From positions 9,839,643-9,903,642 of the forward strand of contig NC_092692.1 of the NCBI RefSeq assembly GCF_964275005.1: DNA of 64,000 nt, given 5' to 3'. Under the pieces are notes generated by a model. It was given only the letters and a program-made list of their open reading frames with translations. It was not told the DNA's origin and searched no databases. The stretch's first letter is position 1. Each line of letters begins with the position of its first letter. The stretch is from Diadema setosum (taxonomy: Eukaryota; Echinodermata; Echinoidea; Diadematoida; Diadematidae). This document shows positions 45,644 to 57,200 of the stretch, piece after piece. The position numbers and the translations under genes were made by a program.

Positions 45644-46363
45644 AGGACAAGTTCACCTTGAAGAATGTGAATTAAGAATGAATTATTAAATAATAAATTA
45701 TTAATAATAAATTACTAATAATAAATTAAATCAAATTATTAATAATAAATTAAATTGATAATAAATTAAGTTAAATTAAATTTTTGATAATAAATCAAAT
45801 TATTGATAATAAATTATTAATAATAAGAATGTGGATTAAGTGAATGAAGCAATATTAATAGAACACATTAATGAAAGTTTTGGGAAAATCGGACAATCCG
45901 TTGAAAAGATATGAATTTTTTAATTATCTGTGCAGTCACTGCTGGATGTGAAGATTACTACAACGTATGATGTCACATGCGTGCAACGATATGAGGAAAA
46001 TATAATGAGAATTTCACAAAATTTAGATTTTCTTAAAAAGTGCACATTTCCTCTTCTGTCACTGATGTGTGTTAAGGGTAATATTATTCCCCTGCCTTCT
46101 GACAGAGGCAAGTCAAGCGTTCTTTTATTATGCAAGAAAAGTGAAAATGTTTTAATTTTCTTTATGTTTTCTTTATATTGTTGTACATATGTGACATCAC
46201 AAGCTGTGGTAGTCTTCTCATCCAGCAGTGACTGAGCACGCGAAACTTAAAAACTTCATAACTTTTGAACGCAGTGTCCAATTTTCCCCAAACTCTTACT
46301 GGATGTTCTACTACTATTGCTGCATTCACTCAATCCACATGTCAATGAAGGTCGACTTGTCCT
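45644..46363. mobile_element. Family C MITE with internal AATTATTAATAATAA expansion
   Basis: AGGACAAGTTCACC to GTCGACTTGTCCT, flanked by TTAA (45640-45643, 46364-46367). A simple AAT-rich tract at 45680-45825 has grown near the left arm. Confidence 0.85.
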
Positions 46364-47540
46364 TTAAAAATGACTCCTCAACCAGAGATACAAACGCGGG
46401 TAGATACCATATTGACCCTTGACCCCACTGTAAAGAAAGAGCAATTCGCTTCCTTATCAGATAACGACAAACACAAACAGATATTATACAAATAGGACAT
46501 GATCTATACGATGCACTATACTGGATTGTTATAGAACGACAAAATCTTCCCAAGTGCTACTTTATAACCGAGAGGCCGCAGGCCGAGGTGAATAGAACGG
46601 CACGAGGGATAATTTAGTATTTGGAGTTCTATAGTCCAGTACTGGTGCATCAATAGAGCATGCCCCAAATTGTTAGTAAATAGGTCCTTCAATCTACATT
46701 ATTTCGGTATGTCTAACGTTAGGCCTGAGATCTAACGTTAGACTCACCTTAGGCCTACTCCGATTTCTTGCACGCAGAGAGAGAGAACTGCCACAAACCA
46801 TAGTGTCCAGAGGCAAGAGTCTCCTCCACCTGTTTACTTTAAGATATACCATGAAATATGTAACTACTATTCACATAATCATATATTTCTAATGAGTGTT
46901 CTTGCTATTGATATTTTCATGTGAAAATGTTATGACATTTTATTCATACTTCATTCATTCATACAAGAGAAGATATAAAACTTACTGAAACTAAAACTGA
47001 AATAAATGTAATTCACTGCGCTGCGACTGACACCAAAGACCCGATAGGCTGCATAGGGATACATGGATGTCCCGATTTATTCGCTGCCCACCGGGGTACA
47101 TTCGCACATGATTAAAAATAAACAAAAAAAAAAAAACCACTCCACTGTAAAACCAGTTCTCTCTTCCCCTCTCTCCCTCTCTCATGTTTTTTCTTGCCTG
47201 AAACTATTGCGAGTTTCGCAAGGAGTCATCGATTAGAAAAGTAAAATGCACGCGAAAGTGTTTGTCTACACACACCAGACAATGAATGCAAATTTCGTGA
47301 ACATTTCATGACACGAAAAGGATGTCGGCTCCATCTAATTCGCGAAAGTTGCAAGCCAGGGATATTTCTGGTTTTACAGTCGCAGCAGTTTGTGAATATG
47401 CGCATCGAAATGTATACCCTCGTTCAGGTCGTTGGAAACTCACTAGTCCATGATAATCGGCTGTGTGTGTGATTTCATAGAGATCAGAGAGAGAAAGAGA
47501 ACTCTATACGCTATATAATGTTTTAAACCCTACAAATCCT
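46364..47540. other. No gene; one CTGTAAAAC-type hairpin
   Basis: The segment 47144-47381 has inverted CTGTAAAACCAG ends and TTCGCG words. Other sequence is AT-rich; a TAACGTTAG palindromic pair lies near 46718-46745. Confidence 0.5.
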
Positions 47541-47544
47541 ATAG

Positions 47545-47930
47545 AAATTGTTAGTCTTACAAAAATTGAATTCTAGTAGGGCAACTGGCTGTGACGGAAT
47601 AAGCACAACATTTCTTAAACATACTATACATCAAATTGCTGATCCACTTACTCACATTTCAAATCTTTCCATATTTTCAGGAAAATGCCATTGCAAAAGT
47701 AAACCCAGTTTTCAAGAAAGACGATCCTTGTCAAATTAGTAATGATAGACCTATCTCTATTGTTCGCAGTATGTCGACAATTCTTGAAAAAAATATGATA
47801 GGTTTTGTATTTTTTTTTTTGCATGAGCATAAAGTTTTGAATTTAAATCGATGTGGTTTCATAAAGAATTATTCTACAGATTGCGATTACAAATGTACGA
47901 ATTCATCTAAAACGTTTGATACGTTATAAC
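47545..47930 (+). pseudogene. Second broken non-LTR reverse transcriptase fragment
   Basis: Reads KLNSSRATGCDGISTTFLK, then after a frameshift NPVFKKDDPCQISNDRPISI and NRCGFIKNYSTDCDY. These match the RT region that precedes the catalytic block in CR1/Jockey-like elements. No YxDD motif is present. Confidence 0.7.
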
Positions 47931-48091
47931 AAAGGTATCTTTTTGAAAAAGTTGCAGGCGTTCGTGAGGTTGCGCTTATATCGTGGTCAAGGATTATTTA
48001 TCATGTAGACAGCAATATGTTGTAAACAATGACATGTCATCCAGTGTTTTAGAGATCAACTGATGGCATGCCCCAGCGCTCACTATAGGCC

Positions 48092-48093
<2 letters not shown>

Positions 48094-48170
<77 letters not shown>
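48094..48170. repeat. (TC)n-(TA)n compound microsatellite
   Basis: A CT dinucleotide tract followed by a TA tract, next to the long palindrome. Confidence 0.95.
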
Positions 48171-48171
<1 letters not shown>

Positions 48172-48402
48172 CTAAACATATTTATATATTACCATGCAAA
48201 TAAAGAATATTTGTATCAGCATAAAGTATGAAATGATATGATAAGATAGACATAGACTACGAATTAACGACGTCATTGATACATCATTGATACATCAATG
48301 ACGTCGTTAATTCGTAGTCTATGTCTATCTTATCATATCATTTCATACTTTATGCTGATACAAATATTCTTTATTTGCATGGTAATATATAGATATGTTT
48401 AG
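48172..48402. repeat. Near-perfect 230-base palindrome
   Basis: About 110 bases per arm are almost exact inverses around a centre at about 48287 (ACATCATTGATACATCA). Outer parts read ACTAAACATAT and ATATGTTTAGT. It carries no tandem units and no known MITE terminus. Confidence 0.9.
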
Positions 48403-48585
48403 TGTCCACACTTAATGCAGAGTTACTAAATGACAATGTATCAAACTGGTTTAGAAATGATAGATTATGATAAAACAAATTATATTCATTTTAAGCATCA
48501 CTCTGTTATCACCATAATTGCAATTTACCATATCTTAATTAGTATGCCCTAAATAATAAAGCCTAATGCATCATAAATTATGTTC

Positions 48586-48759
48586 TGGGGGATGTTTCAT
48601 CAATTTAGTCAGCGCTGACAAGTTTTCAGTCTCTGACAATTTTAGCAAAATCCTTGGTTTTGATTGCCTGAGAAGCTGTGGTCACTGACTGTTACTATGG
48701 TTATTGTCAGAGATTGCCAACTTGTCAGTGCTGACAACTTTCATGAAACGGTACCCTGG
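48586..48759. mobile_element. Hairpin MITE, TTTCAT...CAGCGCTGACAA type
   Basis: CTGGGGGATGTTTCATCAA pairs with the TTCATGAAACGGTACCCTGG right end, with inverted GTCAGCGCTGACAA and TTGTCAGAGA segments inside. Confidence 0.75.
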
Positions 48760-49321
48760 TCTTTCCCCCATTCTGCTAGATAAAACACGTATAATAATGT
48801 TACGTAGATCAGGTTTTCTGGGCTGCCACGTGTTCAAGCATCATTTGGCAATCCTTGTGCATAATTTCTCAGGTCATTATTTGCAAATTTGGTAATACGC
48901 GTACAATATAATGAAATTTTATATTTTGTTAATGGAATTAATTTACAGATGAAGTAGATATGAAGTAAACATACAGCTATATTCTAGGAAATTTAACTCA
49001 TATCCACATTGCTCTTAGCGTAGTATGAAATAAAAACATTTTGCACATCACATAGAAGGAAGTAATTGGAACAAGCTTGATCATCAGAAAATTGAAGCGT
49101 ATTCCACAAATTCTGACTGATTGAAAACAATCAAGTTTTGGGGGGTTTTTTTACGTCAAATGATAATGGCACATATCCTTGTAATATGAATTGGAATAGA
49201 CTTTATATATCTTAAATCGTACCGTTTTTTTAACGATCAATGGCAAGAGATCACTAAAATCAAATTAACGGCTTGTGATTGACGAATGCAGATGTCATAT
49301 ACATGTATATATATATATATA

Positions 49322-49370
<49 letters not shown>

Positions 49371-49406
49371 TGTATATATATAAATGTATATATAATATAT
49401 ATATGG

Positions 49407-49462
<56 letters not shown>

Positions 49463-52310
49463 TATCATTTCATGTTGAATGCATTGCAAGAAAAAGATAT
49501 GTTTCAATCTGATTCCTCCTTCACTGGTTCCTAATTCCCTCCCCCCCCCCTTCTCTCTCTCCTTCTCTCCCTCTCCCACAAAGTAGCCTACATACAAAAA
49601 AAAAAGTATGATACGATGACTGCTTTATTATACAAAGGCGCACTAGCAGATTCAGTTTGGAAACAGATAATCAAAAACAATAAAATAATTTCAACAAAGA
49701 CAAACAGTCATGATAAGCATATTGTAAATCTATAGAAAATATGTATTTACTCAGTACTCTTCAACAGTCATGAGCATTTGCATGTACTACCGCTTTGGGC
49801 CATTGGGCTCTAATACACTCAGAAAAAAAAAGAAAGAAAGAAAGAAAGTACACACTTTTTCAAGTTCATAATTTACATAGAAGATTTTGATAAAAATCAA
49901 TGTATTATATACTATATCAAAGGTAATTTAATTGGCTATCAGCCTAGTAGGTCAATATAAAGAGAAACCTTACGCATGAGTGAACACATTTGTTTTTGTC
50001 TTTCAAGGCACAAAAATAAATTGACAAAATGACAAAATATGTTTATTTCATTCATTCAGTTTAGTAATTTAAGAATTCATGTGATAAATTGAACAACCAA
50101 ATATATTTCACAATTTTAATAATTTGAGAAATCAATTTAAATCCTACAAGGATTTGATAGAAAACTCTTCATTTTCCTTCATTAAATTTTCAGCCTTTAT
50201 TGATCTTTAGGGCTTCAAAGATATTACAGAGATCATGGGAATATTTTTGCAACTGAATACATGTTTTTTATTGTCTTTAATTTGTTTTTGTTCTTATTGT
50301 TACGTGGTAGAGCACTTACGAATGGATGACAACTTGCTCAATTTTGCATTTTGTACTTTTGTCTTGGAAGAGAAAAACAAAGGTGTTCATTCATCCGTAA
50401 AGTTTCCCTTTCTACTGACTTACTCAGTTGATAACCAATCAAATTATCTTTCTTATGGTATAATACATTGACATTTAGCCAAAACTTATATGAGAAATAT
50501 AAACATGAAAAAGCGTTTATTTTCTCTTTTTTTTTTCTTTTTTTTTTTGCCGAGTGTACATTATGTAGATAAAAAATACGAAAAATCGTGGGATCTCACG
50601 CACGGCGGTATCTATACTGTCTAACAAAAATGGAATACATTGTTATAATTACAGACATGATGGGTGTAGTAAAAAGTTGATTGGTAAAACCTACTTTCGG
50701 AAGCCCGAACTATGCTACTAGTATGTACATATAATTATACTACGTTGCCACATGCATATTTCGAATAATGAGAAAAAGACTACATTATCTATAAATTAAT
50801 GTTCATCACTAATGTAAGCATCTGTATGAAAACCGTAAAAAAATACAAAAATAATAATGCTTTTTATAGGAACTGAGAATAATTTGGCCATTGTTTAAAT
50901 TTGTGTATCGGTATAAGTTTACTCGAAGAACGTACAACCAATGAAATAAGAAGTTAAGATGATATTGGATTTCCGTGTATTAAAGAACAGTCGACCCGTA
51001 TACGATCACTTCGTTACAAACCATTACTGATATCCAGTGGAATTGAGCTGCAGTGGTGGTGTCCATGAAGTTTATATACACCTAACGGGTTGCGGACATG
51101 ATCTGTACAGTATGTCCCCCAAAAAAATTACAATCGGATTTTCGCATTGTCAACACCCAATATGATTAAACTGTCAAAATGCTACTCCACGGTCTTAAAA
51201 TATAACATCTTAGCTCTGTTTTGCAGAAGACCCCATTCAATTTGGATAAGCGGTCACAGAGAAATGTGGATTGTTGTAAAGCATGTCATGAGTCTGATTC
51301 TTCCAAGTTTACCACTTGGATGCTCTTGGAACTGCAAATTACTGTGTGAACACAATAGACAGAACTTGGAGGGAGGAGATTCCTGACATGCTCTACAAAA
51401 TTCCCCGTTTCTCTCTGACCACGGAAGTAAATCAAATGGGGTTTTCTGTAAGATGTTGGGAATGAGTTATAGTTTCATACCCTGAAATCGTATTTGGATT
51501 GATTCACTATTTTTAAAGTTATCGTTGCGGAGGGTACCGTGGTAATTATTTTTTTTTTTTGGACATACGGTAGTTCATGAATCCTCGAATAAAACTTCAA
51601 TCCAAATTAAATGCAACCGAAGTGAATCTCTCAATCCGCAAAGTGAGCGAAACGATTGAGCAGAATGAACCACCTTCATTCACCCTCTTCGTATTGGAAT
51701 CATAATTATATCTATGGATCTAGATATTGAACGAGAGAATCCTGTATAGTACACATCTTACACATGCACGTTTTGTTTGTTTCTATACCCATAAGTAGTG
51801 GCACGACAAAGTTATTCATATTTTATAGAGTATGTGTGCCAAATTTAGGTTCAAACTGAATTTTGTCTTCTTTTATTTTCCAAACAAAACAAATGAAATG
51901 TGTGGGTTATCAATTTATTTTCATAAATTTGTCTAACTATCGCAACTGCTGATCTACATGCATCGGATCCATAATCTCTTGCTTTCAAAACAAATGTGAT
52001 TATAACTGTAATTTGATTTTAGTGGGAAGTTACCGTGAACAGCACAAGGGGTGGAGCGGGGTGGGGGTAAACAAATGACATTCGCAATAGTAATAATAGT
52101 ATGTGTGCACTTTGAGCACTCAGAGTGGATTTAGCGCAATATGAATTCATATTATTATTATCATCATTAATCGGTCTTCGTTGTTTTTTTTTTAATTCAG
52201 ATATTCAAATCTTACAGTCACCATGTAAATGACAATTTTCATGTCCAACTGGTGTCTGTTATTCACCAGGGGCTATGCTTTCGTGTAGGTGTTTGTAAAC
52301 TTAACAATCT
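48760..52310. other. No gene recognised; microsatellites
   Basis: Contains (AT)n and (GT)n arrays at 49300-49460, AAAG near 49827-49848 and a poly-T near 50528-50549. The right part (51.9-52.5 kb) is probably 3' UTR of the coiled-coil gene. Confidence 0.45.
51914..51919 (-). terminator. Possible polyadenylation signal of the coiled-coil gene
   Basis: TTTATT on the plus strand reads AATAAA on the minus strand, about 590 bases past the stop at 52512. Position is plausible; the motif is common in AT-rich DNA. Confidence 0.3.
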
Positions 52311-52511
52311 CAGCAATCCCCCCCCCCCATTCTGTATGTAAATTCACATCTACCTGATACAATATAGATGCAGCAAAAAATGTCATATAGTAAATGGACG
52401 GCATTGCAACTTTTGATTTTATACCTAATGAACAATAAAGAAATAACGAGAACAGAAGAACCTATAGATGAATTGCTGGAAAAAGTAAACCAAAAGACGA
52501 GGAGTGAACGA

Positions 52512-53270
52512 TTACTCGACAGACTCCACGTTCTTTGGCAGCTCAGCAGATTGCAGCGACGGGTGCTCACTGAGCTGTTGGCTCGTAGCTCCACCGTAGT
52601 CTTCACGTGGGGTCTTCCCTTGTCGTGAGGACGCCTTGCTACCGCCTCGCCCGCGACCGCGTCCACGACCGCGACCACGACCCGGACCAGACCTGGCAGT
52701 CGTCGCCTGGCTCGGTGCCGCCTCGCCTCGATCCAGACTGCTGTCCCTCTGACCGCCATCCTCGGTGCCTTCTGCCGCTCGAGATTCGCGTTCGCCGCGA
52801 TCTCTGCTGGCGTCTTCAGAGCGGCTCCGCTGCCGACCGCCTTCCGATCGGCTGGGGCGACGCGATCGCCTTCCGCGTCCTCGCGCTCGGGTTCCCCTGC
52901 CGCCGGATTCGCCTTCATCGGCGTTCCCCTCACCGCTGCGGTTACCGGTACCCGCAGCGCTTGCCGCAGCGCTCGCCGCACCACTAGCTGGGCCACTACC
53001 CGGACCGCCTGCCTCCTCATCGCCCCTTTCACTGCTCTTCGCACCACTCTTCTCGGTCCTTGCAACGCTCTTGGCAACGCTCTTCCCGCCGCTTTTCGCG
53101 CCGCTCTTGGCGCCGCTCTTGGTACCGCTGGCATCATCTTTCAAGGCGGACGAAGACCCGGCGTCATCGGGGGGTACGCCCGATGGTGCTCCGCTGCCAC
53201 CTACCGGTACACCCGATTTGTTCTCGATAACACCGATGCGAGCATCCATTTTGTCCAGCCGCTCTTTGTT
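52512..53270 (-). CDS. GC-rich last exon: KSGAKSG repeats, mixed-charge and RG tract
   Basis: 252 codons plus stop follow the acceptor GTTACTTTGCAG. The order is a short helix (NKERLDKMDARIGVIEN), a Gly/Ser/Pro linker, tandem KSGAKSG/KSVAKS units, an Ala/Gly/Ser stretch, an Arg/Ser/Glu-rich segment (RGRGRRSRRPSRSEGG), a Glu/Arg/Ser tract, a GRGRGRGRGRGRGG run and a charged C-terminus. This is far GC-richer than anything nearby. Because of that, other frames are open on both strands (minus 52310-53137, plus 52765-53286). This frame is chosen because it has the splice acceptor, starts with a helix that continues the coiled-coil theme, and has RGG-type composition. Confidence 0.6.
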   Translation of the reverse strand, partial: NKERLDKMDARIGVIENKSGVPVGGSGAPSGVPPDDAGSSSALKDDASGTKSGAKSGAKSGGKSVAKSVARTEKSGAKSSERGDEEAGGPGSGPASGAASAAASAAGTGNRSGEGNADEGESGGRGTRARGRGRRSRRPSRSEGGRQRSRSEDASRDRGERESRAAEGTEDGGQRDSSLDRGEAAPSQATTARSGPGRGRGRGRGRGRGGSKASSRQGKTPREDYGGATSQQLSEHPSLQSAELPKNVESVE

Positions 53271-54236
53271 CTGCAAAGTAACATGATAAAGTAACTTTCA
53301 AAATTATACATTTACAAATCTCTATAAAAGAACACATTTGCTAGTTGCTACAATTTTCATCTTGCAAATACCGTCAGGCGCATATTCTCCTTAATAACAT
53401 AAGCGTCGTAGAGGGGTCTCAATTATTGTTGACTAGTTTGCCTGAATCAATTTGATCAGTAGTAAAGGCTTCTCTTACCCAAGAGATATACAACCTAAAT
53501 TATACCATGTGTGCAAAGTCATGAGAACATTCAGTGTACTATAGAGTGGCACAAGGCATCCGCACTGTCAACATAACACGGGTGATCTAAATACATGTAC
53601 AGTATCTTCAGCACCTTTTACAGTCTTCTAAACTATATTGATTTTCTCTGGAGTTTAATGCAAGTGTGAGTTTCACTCATTGTTCGTGAAACTGCCCTTC
53701 ATTTTGTTTGCAAACAAGTGTGCGCTTAGACATTTTTACGAGTTTCTCTTTTTTTTTCCTTGCAAACATAATAAGGCACACTGGGAGACATGTAAAAGGG
53801 AAGAGGTTGGAAACCTTTATAGAGTTAGAAGTATTACATATACGATATCTAACCACAATTACATCATACGTATAAATAAGCCTACATTGTACTTGTATTT
53901 TCTCCTGAATTCAAATGCAAAGAGAAAGGAGAAAGTTTTCTCTTTCTTTTTTTTTCACACCAGCTGCCATTCGTCCGTGTTCTGTCATATTAAACATGTG
54001 CTATATCACAACGTGAAAGTCAGATATATGAACTATATTCTTATCGATTCTAATAAAGCATTGAAACAATGCGCCCACAAACCACATAAAAAAAAACATA
54101 TATATACAAGTGTATATGAAGCCAAAGTATGTATAAAAGGTCCTTTGCAAGTTTCTCCTGATCGAAGGTTTCCACAATCTGGGAAACTTCTGTGAAAATC
54201 TTACGTAAGAGGGTATCCATCCACTTCTTTTCGTTT

Positions 54237-54279
<43 letters not shown>

Positions 54280-57200
54280 CATACCACACTGATGAAAAAT
54301 ATACATAGGACATAACTAAACATAAACACAGAACAATCTTCCGACGGATAACGGCAATAATGAGAATGCCCCATAACCCCGGATGTACGTGCATGTATTG
54401 GGCGTGGTACACTTGACCGTCTCTATACGAGTAAATACGTGGATGAAAGAGTCGATCTACGTTGCATTGATTACGTTTCACGCAATGTTTGACTGAATGC
54501 AAGTGTAGTTTCTGTGGGGGAAAAAACTAACAACATAAATTCAGCTGCGGGGAAGTCCACTCGTTTTGGTTACAGTGATCAGCAACATTACTTTACCAAA
54601 ATACCCTTGATCCAAATGATAGAGTAACCAATCTATTCTAATTGTACTGACAGACATAAGAGGTTTATATCTGGGGTAGATTACTGATCGCTACGTGAAA
54701 GACAGAGAGGTCACCCGTAAACGCACGCACATCCGTGGCGGATAGCATTCTCTCGATCAATCAAAACAAACCGTGATACTTACGCAATATCCGCAGAAGT
54801 GTTGGAGAGAAGAAATGGGTGCGTGGACTGCAAATATGAAACGTCACGCAGCACTTCAGTCACATTAGTACACTATAAGCAATTACTGTAACTGGTATTT
54901 CAATTGTTTGTAACTATATGGTGCACATATCATACTATTACTAATCTCGACCGGTAAAGCGCAATTACTATACGTGTATATCAATACCTTGTAGATCGGT
55001 AAGATTTTATCACCCTGTACGAACACAAGGTTGATGAATTGTTATCATCAACATCACACAAGGAGAAAACTTCTTTGGAACTTAAAGGGATGGTATAGGT
55101 TTGATTGAGATGGGGATTCACATTTAAAGCTCTTACAAGACAATTAGAAACGACTTGTATTGAATATCAAAAGCATACAATATTATTTAAAGAGGAATTA
55201 AGAGGAATTTCATTTGATCGAAATTGGCTTTAAATGGCTGAGATATCCAAAAAAAACAAAATGGTCCTAATAAAAGGTGGGACCTACCTTTTATTAGGAC
55301 AACTTTGTTTCACTTACTTTGTTCTGCTTGGAATGCATATCAAAAATAATTTTGAATTACTACTGTCTTAAACTGAAAGTGGCGTTAGTAAGTACAATCT
55401 TAACCACATGGTGTATGAGGAGTATGTGATTGAGTATTAGTAACAAAGACGGTAACAAACCAACGGCACTGCACACGTGAAAGCAAAGAACAGGCTAATG
55501 AAATGTGATGCATCTTTTCTGTTGGAATCATATTTTATTACATAAAATAGGCTAAAATACCTGATGATACACATACATGACATTGTGCGTGTAACTACAT
55601 GTTGTATAATATGTATCAATATAATTTGTTCTGAAGGTGATAAAGCTCAAGATTTTTGCATATAAAGTCTTTGCAACAAGCCTTTCAACTTGAAATATTT
55701 TCACAACACATTCATTGCAACTGCTGCACAATCTCGCATAGCAATCTCACTTAAAGTGCAACATTGTATGGAAATTGTTATCAGTTTACAAGTGTTGGCA
55801 TATATCTTGACATGTGGTGTTTAAGTACAGTGATATTGGTCTTCACAGCTTGAAAGAAGGTAAATTACCATGATCCTAACATCAGCTTTTGCCTTTGGTC
55901 GTATACCATTACATAGAACTCATAGAACTACAAGTATTACTTCAGTCTTGAGAGCTATTCCACCACCTGGGGTCTGTTTCACTAAGCTCTACACTCGATC
56001 CTAAGTTCAATCCAACTGATCTTAGGGACGATTTTGGAATTAATCAGTCCTAAAAAGTTAGGAACAACTTCACATAGCCACTTAGAAACAATATATTGCC
56101 CCTACCTTGCCACCATCTGCAATACATCTTCTAGCCTTCCCAACTAGATACGCATGATCTTAATCTGTCCTAACTCTAGGGGCAGTGTTAGGCTCGTTAT
56201 AGTTCCCATGCTAGTGAAACAGGGTCCAGGGGGGTGTTTCATAAAACTGTTCGAACGACTTACGAGCAACTGGTGATCAATTCTTTTGCTGAATTATTGA
56301 AAATCTGATAAGTATAGCACATCAGAACTGATCACCAGTCGCTTGTAAGTCGTTCGTAACTTTACGAACAGCTTTATGAAACAGGGCCCAGGTTTCCCGA
56401 AAACCAAACCAAAACAAAACAATTTTTTAAAATATATAATAAAGAGTTGTATGGTGTAATTCTGTTGCCATGTTGTATGTACATAGGCATGAATATGTTT
56501 AAGAGGGATCAATCAGTCAGTGGAAGTTAGGAACTGTTTCACTAAGTCATTTGGGAACAATATCTTGCACTTACCATTCCAAGTTCTAGAGTACATCTTG
56601 AATGTCTCAGATGCATCTTTCCCAACTTGATCTGATCTGAATCTGTCCCAATTTTGAGTTGTTTTTTTTTTTTATGTTTGGCTCGATATCATTTTCATGT
56701 TAGTAAAACAGGGTCCTGATCCATGATATTCAGTATCTGACAGCATGGATACAGCTACCTTACCATTAAAACATGCCTTTTCTTTCCACACACTGTAAGT
56801 TTGTCTGTTTATTTGTTTTCACATCACTAACAGTATCAGAACTACTTCTGCTTTACAATGTTGTAAACATATGTACTGCACAGCGACGACATTACAGAAA
56901 TGCAGCCTCTTTATGTGTTGTTTGAAAGTTTGCATGGTAAATCACAATGTAAATGAGGAAGAGAGGTTTGTGGTAATACCAGTCTCTTTCATGCAGATAG
57001 TTCACACATTTTTGTTTTGTTTTTTTCATTATTGACATGAATATCGTCACTGTGTTTGAAGGAAAGGAGGAACACTTTTGCAGACCCATTTCTTCTAGCA
57101 CATGCAACATGAATAAATTATCATAGATGCAGTTGCAATCAGGACCTGGGCCCAGTTTTATTAAAAGATAAAATCAAATTTTAAATTTCCTTACTACACA

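Noticed and set aside
49295..49597. Minus frame of 100 codons with HTHTHT and YIYIYI runs
   Set aside because: Arises from (GT)n and (AT)n arrays.
53680..54195. 171-codon plus-strand frame
   Set aside because: AT-rich, no recognisable domain, runs through intron sequence of the coiled-coil gene; compatible with chance.
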